64,000 bases of DNA, from positions 1,049,544-1,113,543 of the forward strand of contig NC_045151.1 in NCBI RefSeq assembly GCF_008831285.2. The letters are read 5' to 3'. Below are positions 1 through 17,200 of the stretch, one piece after another. Within the stretch, counting starts at the first letter, position 1; every line of letters starts with the position of its first letter. The notes under the pieces are model-generated. The model worked only from the letters and a program-made list of their open reading frames with translations. It made no database searches and was not told the DNA's origin. The stretch is from Nymphaea colorata (Eukaryota > Streptophyta > Magnoliopsida > Nymphaeales > Nymphaeaceae). The translations under genes and the position numbers were made by a program.

Positions 1-214
1 AAAGATATTTGTGATACAAGTTCTCTCACAAACATTTCAACCTTTCTCAAAGTTTAGATTCATCCAACCGTAGAAATTTATGCATCTTAACCTTCTGAAT
101 AGTGAGAAGACAAAAGCTGGAATGTTCAACAGATTACAACGAAGAAAAAATTGGAATTCATCCAAATTCCAGGAAATAAAATATCCATGTGTTCAACGTG
201 CAATTGAAAGCTAC

Positions 215-2140
215 CTGCAGATCCTCCATAACAGATGGATATGCATCCTTGAGGTCAATTACGGCAACCCCCTCTGGAGCTTTACGGATAAGAACAAGAA
301 GCTCTTGTTTGCTCTTTATGTCATGTTTTGACTGCATATAAAAGAAACAGGATAAGTACTGTCAACCTTTCAAGTAAAACTAAAAGCAACTTAATGTGAC
401 GACATTCTGTGCATGTATGCAAAGATGTTGCATACATGCATATTTGAACGTATATGACCGTGAAGGATATTTTTTTGACAAATACACCATGTTCCAGCCA
501 ACATCTAAATTTATTATTTCAGCTTCAGCCAATATTCTGTATGTACTTGATGTACAAAGTTCCAGAACTGCTGTAGCCAAACTTAAATGGCTAAGTAAGT
601 AAATAATACACCGGCAAGATAAATGTACCTTATAAGAAAAGCACCTTCCGTCATAATTTACTTTGACATTCTTCCTCAAACTATCGAACACCGTCTTATT
701 TGCACTGATGTCAACATAACAGAACTCGTTGATTTGCTCAGGTGTGAGTGCCTGCCTTGTCTACATTAATATGGAAAAAAGTGGAGAACTTAGTAATTTT
801 TAGATAGGAAATAAGCTAATAAAAGTACCTACCAAGTAACAACATGCAAGGAAAAAAAAGAGGAGCATTTCAGATCCCCATCCCCATCAACACATGTAAA
901 TACATTATGCTTTGTTTGCTATTAGGAAACAAGTTAAATGATTAATATATTTCAATAAAATAATAGCTTTTCTAAAATAGCAAACTTCAAGCTGCAGTAT
1001 CTAGCTTTTTTTTTGTTTTAATTCATGAGCCTTGCCTTAACAGAACAAATTCCTCATCGGACAGAACTCTCTATCACCTGAACTAAAAAGATCACTTTGT
1101 AATGATTGATCTACAAAAGCATCAAAAACATTATGTCCAAATATAGCTCATGCTAGATTCTGCCACAAAACACAATATAGTATTGTGGTTACATTCTTAT
1201 TCGTGTGATCCAGCAGCTAACTTTTACATCTACCTAAAAAATATTAAGAATAACCTCAATACACTATTCTCCGAAGAATAACTAACTGCTCAGTTTATAG
1301 AAAAGATAGAGGGAGAGAGTCTCATGTACTCCTCAACTAGGTCATAATTCTCATTCTGATAAATGTGAACTTTTTATTCCACATATCCACAGGAATGACT
1401 TTTATAGCATCTGTAAAGATATTTTGCACTAAGACATTAACTTTAGATGTCTTTTAAAGTTTCTTATTCATATCAAGATTTAATTCTGATTTTTGATGAT
1501 ATATAAGGCTGTCAATCTGCACAAGCTGCAGTGAACCTGCCAGAAAAAATTATATCAGCTCGTCCTTTGAGGTAATATGGTTGAAGATTGAAACAAAAAT
1601 CAAGCGCATGTACAAGCACAAGATTAAACACCACAGAGAAAAAAGACACTCTCGATCTTCTTAAATGAAACCAATCATATGGTACTGCTGAGGTTCCAAA
1701 AGGTATCCACCCACAACCAACCGAAAAAATGTACATGCCTATATAACAGTATGATTGGCTTACTAACTCTACAAGCAAGCCCGCTTAACAAGAGAAGGCA
1801 GGTATTAGGGAAACAAAAACTATTCAAGATGTATACTTTTATATGCTAGCAAACAGGAAATGTAGACAAAGTTAACACTTACCTCAAAAAGCAGGTCTAT
1901 AACACGCTTAATCTGTGAACCAGCTGTGGATTTTCTAATAGAATTAATGTACTGAAGCCTTTCAGTATCATTAGAAAATTTAATTGGAACAGGGGGTTTC
2001 TGTGGAACTGAAGTTGTGGGGGCAGCCCTATGAGGCTGCTTTGGCTTGGAAGCTGTTGCCTGTGCTGAGATACCTACAAGAGTTGACTGGCACTTCTCTT
2101 GTTGACTCCTGAATTTGTTTAGCTTCTCCTTCAGATCCAT
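215..2140 (-). CDS. Transcription initiation factor IIE, beta subunit (5' part; continues past left edge)
   Basis: TFIIE-beta pairs with TFIIE-alpha in the RNA polymerase II pre-initiation complex, where it helps recruit TFIIH and stabilise open promoter DNA. Three coding exons are visible, read right to left: 2140-1883, 760-629 and 331-215, all phase 0 with GT-AG borders, giving 86, 44 and 39 residues. The start is the ATG at 2138-2140 (MDLKEKLNKFRSQQEKCQST, typical of plant TFIIE-beta). A Pro/Gln-rich linker follows, then FSNDTERLQYINSIRK and IKRVIDLLFE. The winged-helix core continues with TRQALTPEQINEFCYVDIS and VFDSLRKNVKVNYDGRCFSYK-like residues. Exon 3 carries IRKAPEGVAVIDLKDAYPSV. The family is about 280 residues long, so roughly 110 C-terminal residues lie off the left edge; 1-214 is intron. 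Intron 1 (761-1882) shows nothing recognisable. It lies in tandem with the tRNase Z gene. Identification is by recall of the plant family, with high confidence. Confidence 0.93.
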
Positions 2141-2496
2141 AAAATATGGACTGGTATATCACCACGTGGCCTCAGGTAAAGTGCAGAAACTAGAACAACC
2201 TAACAAACTTTACAAATCAGTTAGTCAATGCAGCAGCAAAGGTGTCAATATATACATAAGTAAGCAGCAGATGGTGCAGCCATGCATGCACACAACCCTC
2301 AGTAAGCCCAGTCTCCAAAGCTGACATGTTTTATAAAATAATTTAAAATAGATAGCAGATGAGTCTATTGGTGGTATCTACTGAAGAACATCAGCCATCA
2401 TGGCCACCAAAATTTGTTTGATCTCTCTAGGTGGGTCACCATTTAATCTTTCCCTTTAATCCTATATCTTTCCATGCACTGACAAAAAAAATATGG

Positions 2497-2897
2497 TGCA
2501 ACAACACCCAAAAGTTTAGTCTCGTATCTAAGATTGTGAGGAATCTTGGGAGTCATATAAAAGGGATTTTTAAGTGATTGGTTGTCCTGATCCTAACCCT
2601 TTTCGGGTTGAAACCTAAACTGCTATGGAGCGGGTTCGGATCCATCATATCAAAGCCCGACCCGGTGTGAGAGTGGGTCAGGGTCATTGTACGATGGTAT
2701 CAGAGTCATGGTATAAAGTCGGTTCGACACTTAGACCTAAAGTCATGGTATAAAGTCGGTTCGACACTTAGACCTAGAGTCTCGTACACACAAGACATAG
2801 ACACACAAGACATAGACAAGTGTCTTAGGATGGTGGATTATAACACCCCAAATGTTTAGTCTATATCTATATCTAAGAGTGTGAATAATCTTAGGGG
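2497..2897 (+). mobile_element. TRIM-like miniature LTR retrotransposon remnant
   Basis: Two related blocks start at about 2497 (AACAACACCCAAAAGTTTAG) and about 2837 (TAACACCCCAAATGTTTAG). Both go on with TCTAAGA..GTGA..AATCTT. Between them, at 2695, lies TGGTATCAGAGTC, the usual primer-binding site for initiator-Met tRNA. The middle also has a two-copy 36-bp tandem repeat (2704-2775). No coding capacity is present. LTR, PBS, short spacer and LTR is the plan of TRIM/SMART elements. The right LTR appears truncated and the exact ends are uncertain. Confidence 0.45.
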
Positions 2898-3239
2898 ACT
2901 TACAAAGAAAATTGTGAAGTGAATCCTAGCATATGAGAATACATAATTGTTGAGATTAAATTAGAATTAGCAGTTTGAATATGTGAAAAATCACAATCCC
3001 ATGGTTTCACACATTAAAAACAAATATGGCTTTCTAATGGTTAATGAGAAGTTGCGGGATTCAGAATTTCAATGCCTGTTTCGTCAAACAGCAGAATTTT
3101 TATTCTGGAATGGAAACTCCAAACCATCAAACTCAACGAAAAAAAATAGAACATGAAACTTTCATTCCATTCCAATTTCAATTGTCATTCCAGAATCATA
3201 ATTCCGGCATATCAAAAATCAGAAACGGTGTAGAGAACA

Positions 3240-3790
3240 GAAGGATCAGAACAGTAAATTGAAAAACCGGGAAAAAGAACAGGAAGCGCGAGGGTTCCGG
3301 CTTACTTGAAGAAGAGTGGAGGGAAGCAGGGCGTGCGGGAGGGTAGGTCATGCGACGATCGGACAGTGGGGAGGGCTGAGCAAGCTCCAGCGGGATCACA
3401 GCTCCGAGGGAGGCAGCTCCGGCAGCGACTGGACGGAGGAGAAGGCACGACGACAGTGGTAAGGGAGGGAGACAGCTTCTCCGGACAAACCGGACGGCCT
3501 TAGAGTGGCTAGACCACAACGGACAGCATCGCCCGATCAGCTCCAGTAGCGATCGGGGGAACGGAAGCTGAGAGGGAGAGTGGGTAAAGCTCGGAGCGGG
3601 TACAGGTCGTGAACACACGAGAAAGGCCGAGGGAGTGCCTTGGAAGAGAAGGCTTCGTCTCACCGGGTTAAAAAATAATTGTGAAGAAAAAACGATCGTT
3701 CCACAGACAGCAGGGCACATGTGCCCCGAGGAGGTCCTCGGCTGGTCATTGGGGAGTCCAGTGTGAATATTTCCACTCACAAAAAATTCT
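3240..3790 (-). promoter_or_regulatory. GC-rich island; candidate promoter/5' UTR exon of TFIIE-beta
   Basis: This block is much richer in G and C than its AT-rich surroundings. On the minus strand it contains pyrimidine-rich leader-like DNA ending in TTCTTCAA|GTAAGCC at 3306/3305, a good splice donor. A weak acceptor (ATACCAG at about 2149) sits just before the TFIIE-beta ATG. A 5' UTR intron that now holds the TRIM-like remnant would fit. The 194-codon minus-strand reading frame here is proline/serine-biased with no recognisable domain and is not called as a gene. Confidence 0.35.
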
Positions 3791-4218
3791 TATTTAAAAA
3801 ACACTTCAAGATTTTTTTATTTGTATATTAATTCTCCTTAAAGATTCAAAATTTTATAACTTGCACTCTTTTCTCAAAAATTCCTGGTCTCGACGCTGAT
3901 TGAGAGTCACGAACCAAGGGGAAAAAAAATGAATTAATTAACTTGTCAACGAAAATTTGGAAGAACCAGAGTTAATGTTTTAAATGACCGATGTGGCTCT
4001 ATGATTCTATCAAACCAGATTTTCTCATTTGAATTATCAAGAAAATGGCAATGAGGTCGGCATGTCTCCTGGTTTTTACGGCTTTTAATCACGAAAAGAG
4101 TCTACAAATATAAATATGCTTATATAATTGATTTCTAAGGTAATATTTGAATACATGGTATTAAATATAGACACGCCTATATGACCAATTCCTGTATTAA
4201 ACTTAGTCGTAGAAAATT

Positions 4219-4589
4219 CATTTAAAAAAAACAAAAGCTATATAAAATGTAAGAAATAAGTCAGCCACTTAAAACTTTAAAAAACACTTTTTCTTTGAAA
4301 AAAAATGTTTTTTTCTTGTTTTTTCATTTTAAACATTTTCCATATTTTTAAATACAAAACTGCTTGTTTTCATTTTCTGTTTTTTATTTGTTACTTATTT
4401 ACTTACTTTTTATGTTTGTGTTATTAATTTCTTACTTATTTTAATTTTTCATAATTTTTAAGATTTTTACAAAATTTAAAAAAAAATACAGTATTTTTTT
4501 CTCTTTTTTTTGTTCTTTTCAAAAATTGTCGTATTATACGTGAGAAAAACCTAATTGTTTAAAACAAGAAAATATTTTTTATATCTATG
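4219..4589 (+). mobile_element. MITE, decayed copy of the CATAGTCAC family
   Basis: An AT-rich 371-bp block. It follows the element at 19190-19561 in order: an AAGT..ACTTAAAACTTTAAAAAACAC start, a TTTTTATTTGTTACTTATTTAC middle, and a CGTATTATACGTGAGAAAAACC end. The right end (ATATCTATG) resembles the family terminus; the left end is degraded and no target-site duplication is visible. Assignment rests on this side-by-side similarity and the near-equal length. Confidence 0.5.
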
Positions 4590-5930
4590 GCATAAATACT
4601 CGAGCATTAAAATGCAAGGTATTTAATATCGGGTGGCTTTTTAAGTGGAAGAAAAGTTTCAGATCCTATATACTCCATTCTGTGAGTTGACTTATAACTT
4701 TTGTTTCAGACATTTTAGTTCTATGAAAGTCTTCCTCATATACAAACAGGGCTGAAAAGCAGCGGTCAAAATTTTTATTCAAACATAAAAATTTCACTTG
4801 TTTAGGTGGAACTTTATTCACAGTGCTAAAGTACCAAAACCTATTAAAAAGTTCGACACATTTATTCCACGTTTGTTTCTTATTGAAACTTTTCATAAAA
4901 TTTGAACGAAGGTTCCTTTTCTACTAAAGAATACCAGGTATTCAAAAGTAGTTCAGACATTTATCAAATGGATTTGCCGTAAGATAGACTGCATCAATGA
5001 AGCACAATTGATGCGTTAATCAACCGATCGATATGAATCCGATACATGAGTTCGTACTTAGCTACAACCTAAAATCCAAGCAAGAAAAAGCCAATGCTGA
5101 AGTCTTAAAACATCAAAGAAAGGAAAACGTACCACTGTTTTTACAGGGAAAAACCAGTAAAGTCATAACAAAGAAAAAAAAGAAAACGTGTAACTTTCCC
5201 AGCCAAGCAGGTGAAACAAAGGGGACCTAAGAATGGGGAATGGGCTTTCTTTCCTAAGAAAGTGAGATTTTCCTAAGAACATAACCCAGACGAGTTGTTG
5301 AATCAAATCTTTCACCTGGTAATCCAGTCTTACAGCTGATCTGAGTCCAAGTCACAAGTTTACCAACTATGGGGTTTTCTTCTATAACCATGGCAAATTC
5401 AGCTCAATTATTTCAAACAGAGGACATTATATTCGATTTTTCGTGGCCAAGTCTTTTATTAGAAGGAAACATGGTTGCATGCACAAGTTGATTGGATTCA
5501 GGAAAATATTCAATTTTCAAACTGTAGCTATACCAAATCCAACGTTTGGCACCACCATTGGTGTTGCCAAAGTCATTAATATCACTTGCCTTGAGTTTGG
5601 TAGGTTGCCTAGACTTCATATGCAGTCTAAACCAGTTTATATTGATAATTCCTCCGATCCTTCTAATACATAAACCATTAAGCTTAAAAAATACCCTATT
5701 CTAGAAGCAATCTAAGATCATAAACCAGCCATTCCGGACCAAGAATCCATGATTGTCAAAGCAATATCAAGACAGTGGCTTCTCTTTTTGCAGACCTTTA
5801 TCATTTCCTTCTTTCCAAGGAAGCAACTACCAAGGAAAAGGTCCTCTTGCCAACCAACTGATGGATTGACAATCCAAATATAAAGCATAATTCTCTGGTC
5901 CCACTGACATGTTCATCTCATAGCGTCTGC
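4590..5930. other. Spacer / tRNase Z 3' flank, nothing recognised
   Basis: About 1.3 kb between the MITE and the tRNase Z stop codon. It includes the presumed 3' UTR of the minus-strand tRNase Z gene. Short open frames (for example around 5413-5673 on both strands) show no family resemblance and overlap each other. Confidence 0.5.
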
Positions 5931-10317
<4,387 letters not shown>

Positions 10318-10389
10318 CTATCCGCTTCTCCTTCCAAAAACCTTGGGGTTCCCACTTCCCTCCCTCTATCTGGCGATCTTCTCATAAGG

Positions 10390-11040
10390 AAGAATGAGTA
10401 TCCGACTCTGTCTGCTCAAGCTCGACTCGACTCATATTAAACATAACTCAATTTTGAGCTCGAGCTCAAGCTCAAGCCAAGTTGACAAGATTCGCTTGAG
10501 ATCGACTCCATACTCGAACTTGATTCGACTCGTATTGAACTTGGCTCGAGCTCGAGCCAAGTTGACATGGTTGGCTTGAGATCGACTCTGTACTCGAGCT
10601 TGATTCAGATAAGCTCGTTTACTTTATGACAATATTTCATAACATATGTAATATTTCATAGCATATGTCAGTGAGCAAAAACTTTTAACTGAGCTCAGCT
10701 TCTCGATTGTTTTGATTATTCTAGTCTGATTTATTCAGTTTTACGAGGATGCATAAATGCAGCCAAATGGCTGGTAGATGCATAAATGCAGCCAAATGAC
10801 CTCATGAGCGAGCCAGACCATAGGGTTAAAGGGAGAGAGCCGCGATAAATCCTCAAGTTGAGATCAGCCTAATTCCTAATTCGTAAACATGTTAAACAGT
10901 GGAAATTTTGTCAAAATTCTTCGGCTTACTGAGCCTTGTCGAGTTGAAACAAGTCTAGTTCAAAACTCGGCTCCTTTTATAAAGCTCAAGCAAAGTTGAG
11001 CTCGAACTCAATTCAAGTGAGTTCGAGTAATGTGCATTCA
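10390..11040. repeat. Degenerate CTCGAGCTCGA-rich dispersed repeat
   Basis: Blocks rich in CTCGAGCTCAAGC and CGAGCCAAGTTGACA. An approximately 90-bp unit is imperfectly repeated in tandem (about 10421-10515 and 10516-10600): both carry CAAGTTGACA, then GGCTTGAGATCGACTC-like sequence, then ACTCGA(A/G)CTTGATTC. Related CTCGAG-rich sequence returns at 10930-11040. Repeats of this composition are common in plant genomes. I see no coding potential and cannot assign a class. Confidence 0.5.
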
Positions 11041-11238
11041 GTCACAACTCAATGCTCATCCTAAATCAACATTAGAATGCTAAAAACTTTAAAAAATAAA
11101 TAAATAAATAAATAATCAACCTTCCTACCCAATGAAAGATATTGACTATTTAGTTGAATCATGAACGCCAATTTATAAACAAATGCAAAAAGAAGAACTT
11201 GACTCTGTTCCCACCTATGATTTTAAGTAACTAGTTAC

Positions 11239-11316
11239 CTGTGCAGTAAGGACTTCTGAATACTCAGACTCAGAACCAGATGACTCCCCAGATTTATCCA
11301 ATCCCTTTAGCAATGT
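11239..11316 (-). other. Orphan exon-like segment (26 codons)
   Basis: On the minus strand a 78-bp open segment is bordered by CACAG| at 11317-11318 and |GTAACTAG at 11238-11237. It is symmetrical in phase (26 codons) and reads SGESSGSESEYSEVLTAQ at its C-terminal end, a Ser/Glu-rich stretch. No partner exon was recognised. It could be an exon of an unrecognised gene, an upstream tRNase Z exon, a pseudogene relic or chance. Confidence 0.25.
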
Positions 11317-11831
11317 CTGTGCCAGTAAAATAAAAGGAATCAAGACTCTCATCAGAGAATGAAAAGATTAACCAGATCAATGTAAGCCACAATTAGCCAC
11401 TTAAGATCAGAAAATGCATTAATGCATATACTTCCAGGTATGATGTCCGCCGTAGTAACTCACTTCTAATAACTTTGTGTGCGTGCATGTTGTGTGTGTG
11501 TGTGTGCGTGCATGTATACAGTATGTCTTAATTGCCTTCTGTCAATGTCCTGGGGCTGCCAAAAACTTCCAAGCGCCTCCAGGGATTCACAGATGGTGTG
11601 AGTGCTAAGGTTTGTTGTCCACATCCACCTTTCTCTTGTTTTACATCCAGATCAATGTGCACAAGATATTGACTATAAGGTAATGTGGACCAAGCATCCA
11701 CAACTTTTGTCATTCTGATCTTGGGAGCCATATATTCATTATTCTATGATCTTTGCATGTGTGGAAAACCTTTTTGCAAAGGTAATATTTATCAGAATTG
11801 GAATTTATTAGCAGAAATCGGCTCCTGCAAT

Positions 11832-12320
11832 AGGGAATGTTTGATGAGGCCTGAGTTGTCGCACTTTAGAATTAAAATTATTATTTTTCATAAAATGAAA
11901 ATTATGTCGTCAAACAAAGAATTTTGATTCTGTAATTAAACTCATTCTTGAACCAAATTCCAAAATTGTGATTCTACAATAGAGCATGAAATTAAGATTC
12001 TAGAATTTTAGAAATTTTTCATCTCTCTTTACGGCACATGTATAATTTTAATTATTGTTTTATTAAACACAATATTTTCAATTCTTTTTTCATCTCTCTT
12101 TAGGGCACATGTTATACGGGTTTAAACCCATTAATTCTGAAATTCTAATTATTGTCTTATCAAACACAACATTTTCAATTCTGAAATCAATATTTCATAC
12201 TATTTAACACATAGGAAAACTAGAACTAAGATTTTCATTATGATTCTAGTTTGATGTAAAACTTTTGTTTCTATAGTTTTAACACTATAATCAAAATTCA
12301 AGGCCGTCAAATGCCCTCTT
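11832..12320. mobile_element. Foldback MITE-like element in divergent spacer
   Basis: The left end reads GGGAATGTTTGATGAGGCCTGA. The right end, complemented, reads GAGGGCATTTGACGGCCTTGA: an imperfect terminal inverted repeat. The interior is AT-rich and contains an internal direct repeat (TTTCATCTCTCTTTA(C/G)GGCACATGT at about 12016 and 12087). No open frame. A target-site duplication is not clear. Confidence 0.5.
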
Positions 12321-14248
12321 AAATCATGCATGCCTACTCATACTCATGCATTGATATAAGTTGGTAAACAAAGACCCACTGCACCCACTAAATATCAAGA
12401 GAAGAAGGAATAGAGAAAAAACAAGAAAGAAGAAGACACACTCTACTTACCGGCCTAGCCCCTTTTCCTAATTTTTTGAGGTAGTTTTGTCACTACCCAC
12501 TACCACCAAAATAATGGCTCCAAGTGGAGAACCGAAACCAACCACTAAAAGAAAATAAATAAAACCAAAAAAATTTACTTGACAAGTAAATTATGAGTTA
12601 AAAGGCCATATTTCCGAAGAAAAAGAAAAATGCAGGAGTTCCAAGATGGCTTTTGGCAATAGTAACATTATGTTTGTATTTCATGAATCTATTCCATTTA
12701 AATAGTACTAACATAATGTTCTTCTTACCAAATACCAGCATTCATGCTCCAAGAAAATTTTGGCAATAATACAGCTGAGGGCCTAACCTTTCACAGGTTT
12801 TCACCAAAAATTTGGCAAGTTACTGGCACTCTGTCTCCTATATCTGGGAAAAAAAAAATACATTAGTTGTTGGAGCCCTAAAGTAATGGAGATTACCTTC
12901 GAGCACAAAAATAAGACCTTTTCTATTGTAAATGCGAAAAAAATTTACATTGTTCTTAAGGTGGAAATGTTTTTTTTTTTTTTTTAAAATGCTAAAACGT
13001 CCCTCCTCTCAAAAAAGTAAAATGGGGACTTATCTCGCGATATCAGTTGTTGTTATATTATTTTGATAAATGTACAAATAATTACTCAAATTTTGATGTA
13101 TTTATAAGTAAATATCATATAACTTATATGAGTTTGTAAGTAAGTTACACATCTTATTAGCAAAAAATGTTTAAGGTTTATGCAAAAAACTTTTACCTTT
13201 TAATAAAAATGATCACAAAGTTCACAAAAACATACTTTCGAATTTTGTTTATGAACAATTTCACATGTGTTGCACATTTTTTGCCGCACTAAAATGCAAA
13301 ATCGTGAACACGTCAACTAGTAAAATGTGTAAGTGAAAAACATTTACAAAATAGTTTTTTTTATTAGAGATAAAAAATGTTTTAAATATATTTTATTATT
13401 TTGTCAATGGAACGTGTGTTGGTGAATGGTTTGACTGAATACATTGGCTAGTAAGCTTAGTTGTATATAATATATATCAATTTCTATTCCCGCGTTGGGT
13501 ATGCCAATTAAATGGGAAGGATGATATCTGACCCGACCTTAAGGCTATGTTTGGATGGATGGATTATAATAGATGGAAATGAAAGGAAATAAAAAGAAAT
13601 TGTGGGGAAAGAAAAAAAGAAATTATTAAAAAAGTTTGTTTGAAACTTTGAATAAGAAAAAAAGGAAAGGAAAGGAAATACAAAAAATCATGTTTTTTTT
13701 AACTGCACAAGGGAAATGAAAGAAAATTTGATTAATGAAACTACTCTTAACACCCATTCTATTATAATTGTAGTAGTTCTTTCTTTCTCTCATTTGCTTT
13801 TCTTCTGTATTTATTATTTTCATCTCTACAATAAATTGAAACCTATTGCATAGTTAACCACTCGTATAGCTAAGTTGATTGTCCATCTCTCTCTCTCACA
13901 AAAAAAAAAACAAAACAAATTTGACGAAAATGTGTTTGATCAGCTTTAGTACGACATGGAAAAAGAACAAAAAAAAAATTATTATTTCGTAGTATACAAT
14001 ATAAAAATATGAAATTTAAAAGAAAGAAAATGATAGAGGTGGTTTGGTTTTATCTTCTCACTTTCCCTTCCTCTAAACATCTTATTTTAATTACTTTCCT
14101 TCTTTTTTCCTTTTTCCTTTCCCGGCAGTAAGAGTCAGTGCCGACCCATTTGCATTCTCACTTGATGCCCAGAGGGAGCTCCTAACCCTAGGTTTTGATC
14201 CGTATGTCCTTTTGGTAGAGGTTCCGTCCGGTTGATTCCCCGGTGAGC
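12321..14248. promoter_or_regulatory. Upstream region of the YLPM1-like gene
   Basis: AT-rich DNA that should contain the promoter and 5' UTR of the gene starting at 14249. The last 200 bp are pyrimidine-rich (CTTCCTTCTTTTTTCC and similar), as in many plant leaders. A segment starting at about 13536 (TTAAGGCTATGTTTGGATGG) resembles a Tourist-type terminus, but no partner end was found. No TATA box or initiator was assigned with confidence. Confidence 0.4.
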
Positions 14249-17200
14249 ATGGAGCACCCTTGGAATTTCCGGCCAGCTCAGGCTGGCCTTCCTCGGCCTC
14301 CGCCATTTCCTCCGGCGAATTCCGGCTTGGACTTCCGCCATCCTCACCCGTTGCCTGGCTTTGAGAATCCTCCGCAACCGGTCTTCCAGGGACCCTTCTT
14401 TGATCCTCCAGGCCATTTCCGCCACGATGATCGATTGCTCGGTCCGCCGGGATTCCATCCTGGAGGTTCCGCGGCAATGCGCGGCTTCGAGCACGGGCCG
14501 GGCGCCATAGGATTCGTTCGGCCGGAGTTTAGGGTTAACCCGGCGCAGGTAGATGGTCACTTTCCAGAACAGAGGCGGTGGGATAACCCTCAGGTCCGGG
14601 GCGGAATAAGCGATCCCTCGAGCTGGAATTCTTTCCCGGGCCCAAATCTTGATAGGAGAAGCTTGAATGATGGGCAAGGAAACCATTCCCCGTTTGGTGT
14701 CACCTCGGCACCGAGTGTCGATCGGTGGAACGAGAAAATGCAAACGGCCCGTGAGGGGTTTGACAATCGCGTGGGCTATACCGGGAATTGGGGTTCTTTG
14801 GGATATGCTGGAACGTTTGGCGACGATTGGGGGGCGCCTCTTGTTGGAAGAGGGTTTGAAGAACAGCGGTTGGTTGAGAATGGAACTGTTCACAAGCGAC
14901 CCAGGTTAGAAAACGGTCGCATGGTCGAATATGATGAATATGGCCATCCAAGTTCGGCCAATGCAGGTAAACGATCGCGTGAAAATGAAAGGATATCCAA
15001 TCTGATTCGAGATCATGGCGGATACAGTGGTCCCGTTGGCCAGGAAAAGCCGACATCACATTATCCACTTGATGGTTCTTTTGATGCTACGTCGTTCCAA
15101 GGACGGCCTCATTTACCTGAAGGTGCGCAAAATCGGTGGTCAGGTGTTGATCAGTTAAGAGAGTTGAGCATGAATGGGGCTCGCTCTGGCCTGGACATGG
15201 AGCATCAGAGGCGGTTTGGAAATGAATTCCCCGCTATTTTGCAACCAGAGCTGGGTTCCCCTGTGCCGCATGGAGTGGGTCTATCGCAATCTAACCTTGG
15301 ATCTGGAAATTATGGCTCTCATGGAGCAGCCGGGAATCCTCAGTCCAATGACCACCCTGAACGAGGTATAATGCAAAACCATGACCATTATCACCATGGT
15401 CAAATTTCTCATGATAGTGATAAATTGGCATCTGGTGTATACTCAAAGGACCGTGAGAACCACTTTTTGTCTCAGCAAATGTTGCCACAAACTCTCAGTC
15501 CGCAACCCCTAACCCAAATGCGTGTTGATCCTTCTGGGCATGCAAACCAGAGAATGTTGGATCATACAGATCAAAGTCAGGAGAAAGCAATCAGTCATCA
15601 AGAGCAGGCAAATTCGAATAAACAAGATCAATTTTTTCTACCACCATCCATACAAGGCTTCTCAAAGGTCGACCCTCAAATGTCCCAGTTTGCATCTGAT
15701 CATGATGGCTATAGTTCTCGAGTGTATATGGCCTCCAAAAATTCGCAGCTCCCATTGTTAGATAATTCATTTGGTACCAGGCACCCTACTCAGCAATTAA
15801 GGGACGGACACAGAAATTATCATACCGTGGAAACTGGAAAGCTGCAGCATCCGCAAACTGTAATTGGAACTCCAAATGAATCGCATGGGCAACAAGATAT
15901 GGCCTTACCTCTGGAGAACAGCCGGAGGAACTTTGGTCAGGGTAGACATGAAAACTACTTTTTTCCAGAAATGGGCCCAGCGTCTCACCTGAGAAATCGT
16001 CCGCAGATGTCTCAACCGCTGCTGGGGGCTCTTCCTTTGGCAGGGGAGTCACCAGCACCACCGTATCCATCCAGTCATGAGAGCCAGATTACTGCAGCAC
16101 CTTTACCAGCTTTGAAATATCCGGGCCTTTCAAGCACGTCATCTGTGTTGCCATCTTCAGTGGCAATTCCTGGTCATGTCCTATCGGAAGCTAGACCTTC
16201 TGCGCAAGGATGCCATGCTAGTTTGCCAACAATTCCGTTCCCTCGGGAGGTACTATGGTTTTGACAGTTCTTCATTATCTTTTATTGGTTCTTGCCTTTT
16301 ATCGTATATAGTTAGCAGACTGTTCAGTTCTTCCTCTCCATCTATTATGATTAAAAGATTTTAAGATTTCTTTTAAGTGCTAAACGTGCAGAGTTAGCAA
16401 GTATCTCATTTTCTTTTAATGATTATTTGCATACACATACAATTGGTTTTTGGTCAAGATATTATATGACGTAATTTTTTGTACAAAAAATAATTCTACT
16501 CTTACTTTATTAGTGTATTATTTATAAGGTAGCAATGAGGGGCACAAATGGACAAAATATTGCCCAATGAAATAGAAATAGCAGAATATTTTCCTCCAAG
16601 GTTTCTCACTATTATTTTTTTATTTGCTTCAAGTTCTTTATATATAGACAAGCTACTCTTATTACAACAATGGGTAAATTGTACTTTTTTTAAAAATTTT
16701 GGGTAGTTAACGTAGACACATCTCTCAGTTTTATTTGAAAATTGGAATTGATCATGTTTAGCAAGGTGAGAAGAAGTGCTAGCATTCTAGAAGTTATTTG
16801 AAGAGTTGGAAACTAAATCCCACATGTTTCCATAACGGAAAAGGTTCTCGTCTAAACAAGTAGAGAAGAGAAATTAGCAAACTATGGTCTAGATGATCAC
16901 ACACACACACACATTACACACTACACAGGTATGAGGTGGAGGTCTGAGTGTGGATGCAGCATTTTTCAAAAAAAAAAACATGGGTGCGGGTGCAGTGAGA
17001 ACGCACACACATACTCTTTGCATGTATGAAATTGTTTACAAACAACAAATCTGGCAATAAAATTGCCCACCCCCCCCCCCCCCCCACCACCACCACACAC
17101 ACACACACATCCACATACCTGCACAGAACTATGTTACACACTACACAGGTATGAGGTGCAGGTCTGAGTGTGGATGCAGCATTTTTCAAAAAAACATTGG

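Noticed and set aside
3196-3780. 194-codon minus-strand open frame
   Set aside because: Proline/serine/leucine-biased with no recognisable family; it lies in a GC-rich island better explained as promoter or leader DNA.
14243-14248. GTG start giving two extra residues for the YLPM1-like protein
   Set aside because: Plant nuclear genes start at ATG; the in-frame ATG at 14249 fits the family start MEHPW.
14135-14893. 252-codon minus-strand open frame
   Set aside because: It is antisense to the GC-rich first exon of the YLPM1-like gene; its residues show no domain and it is explained by codon bias of the sense strand.
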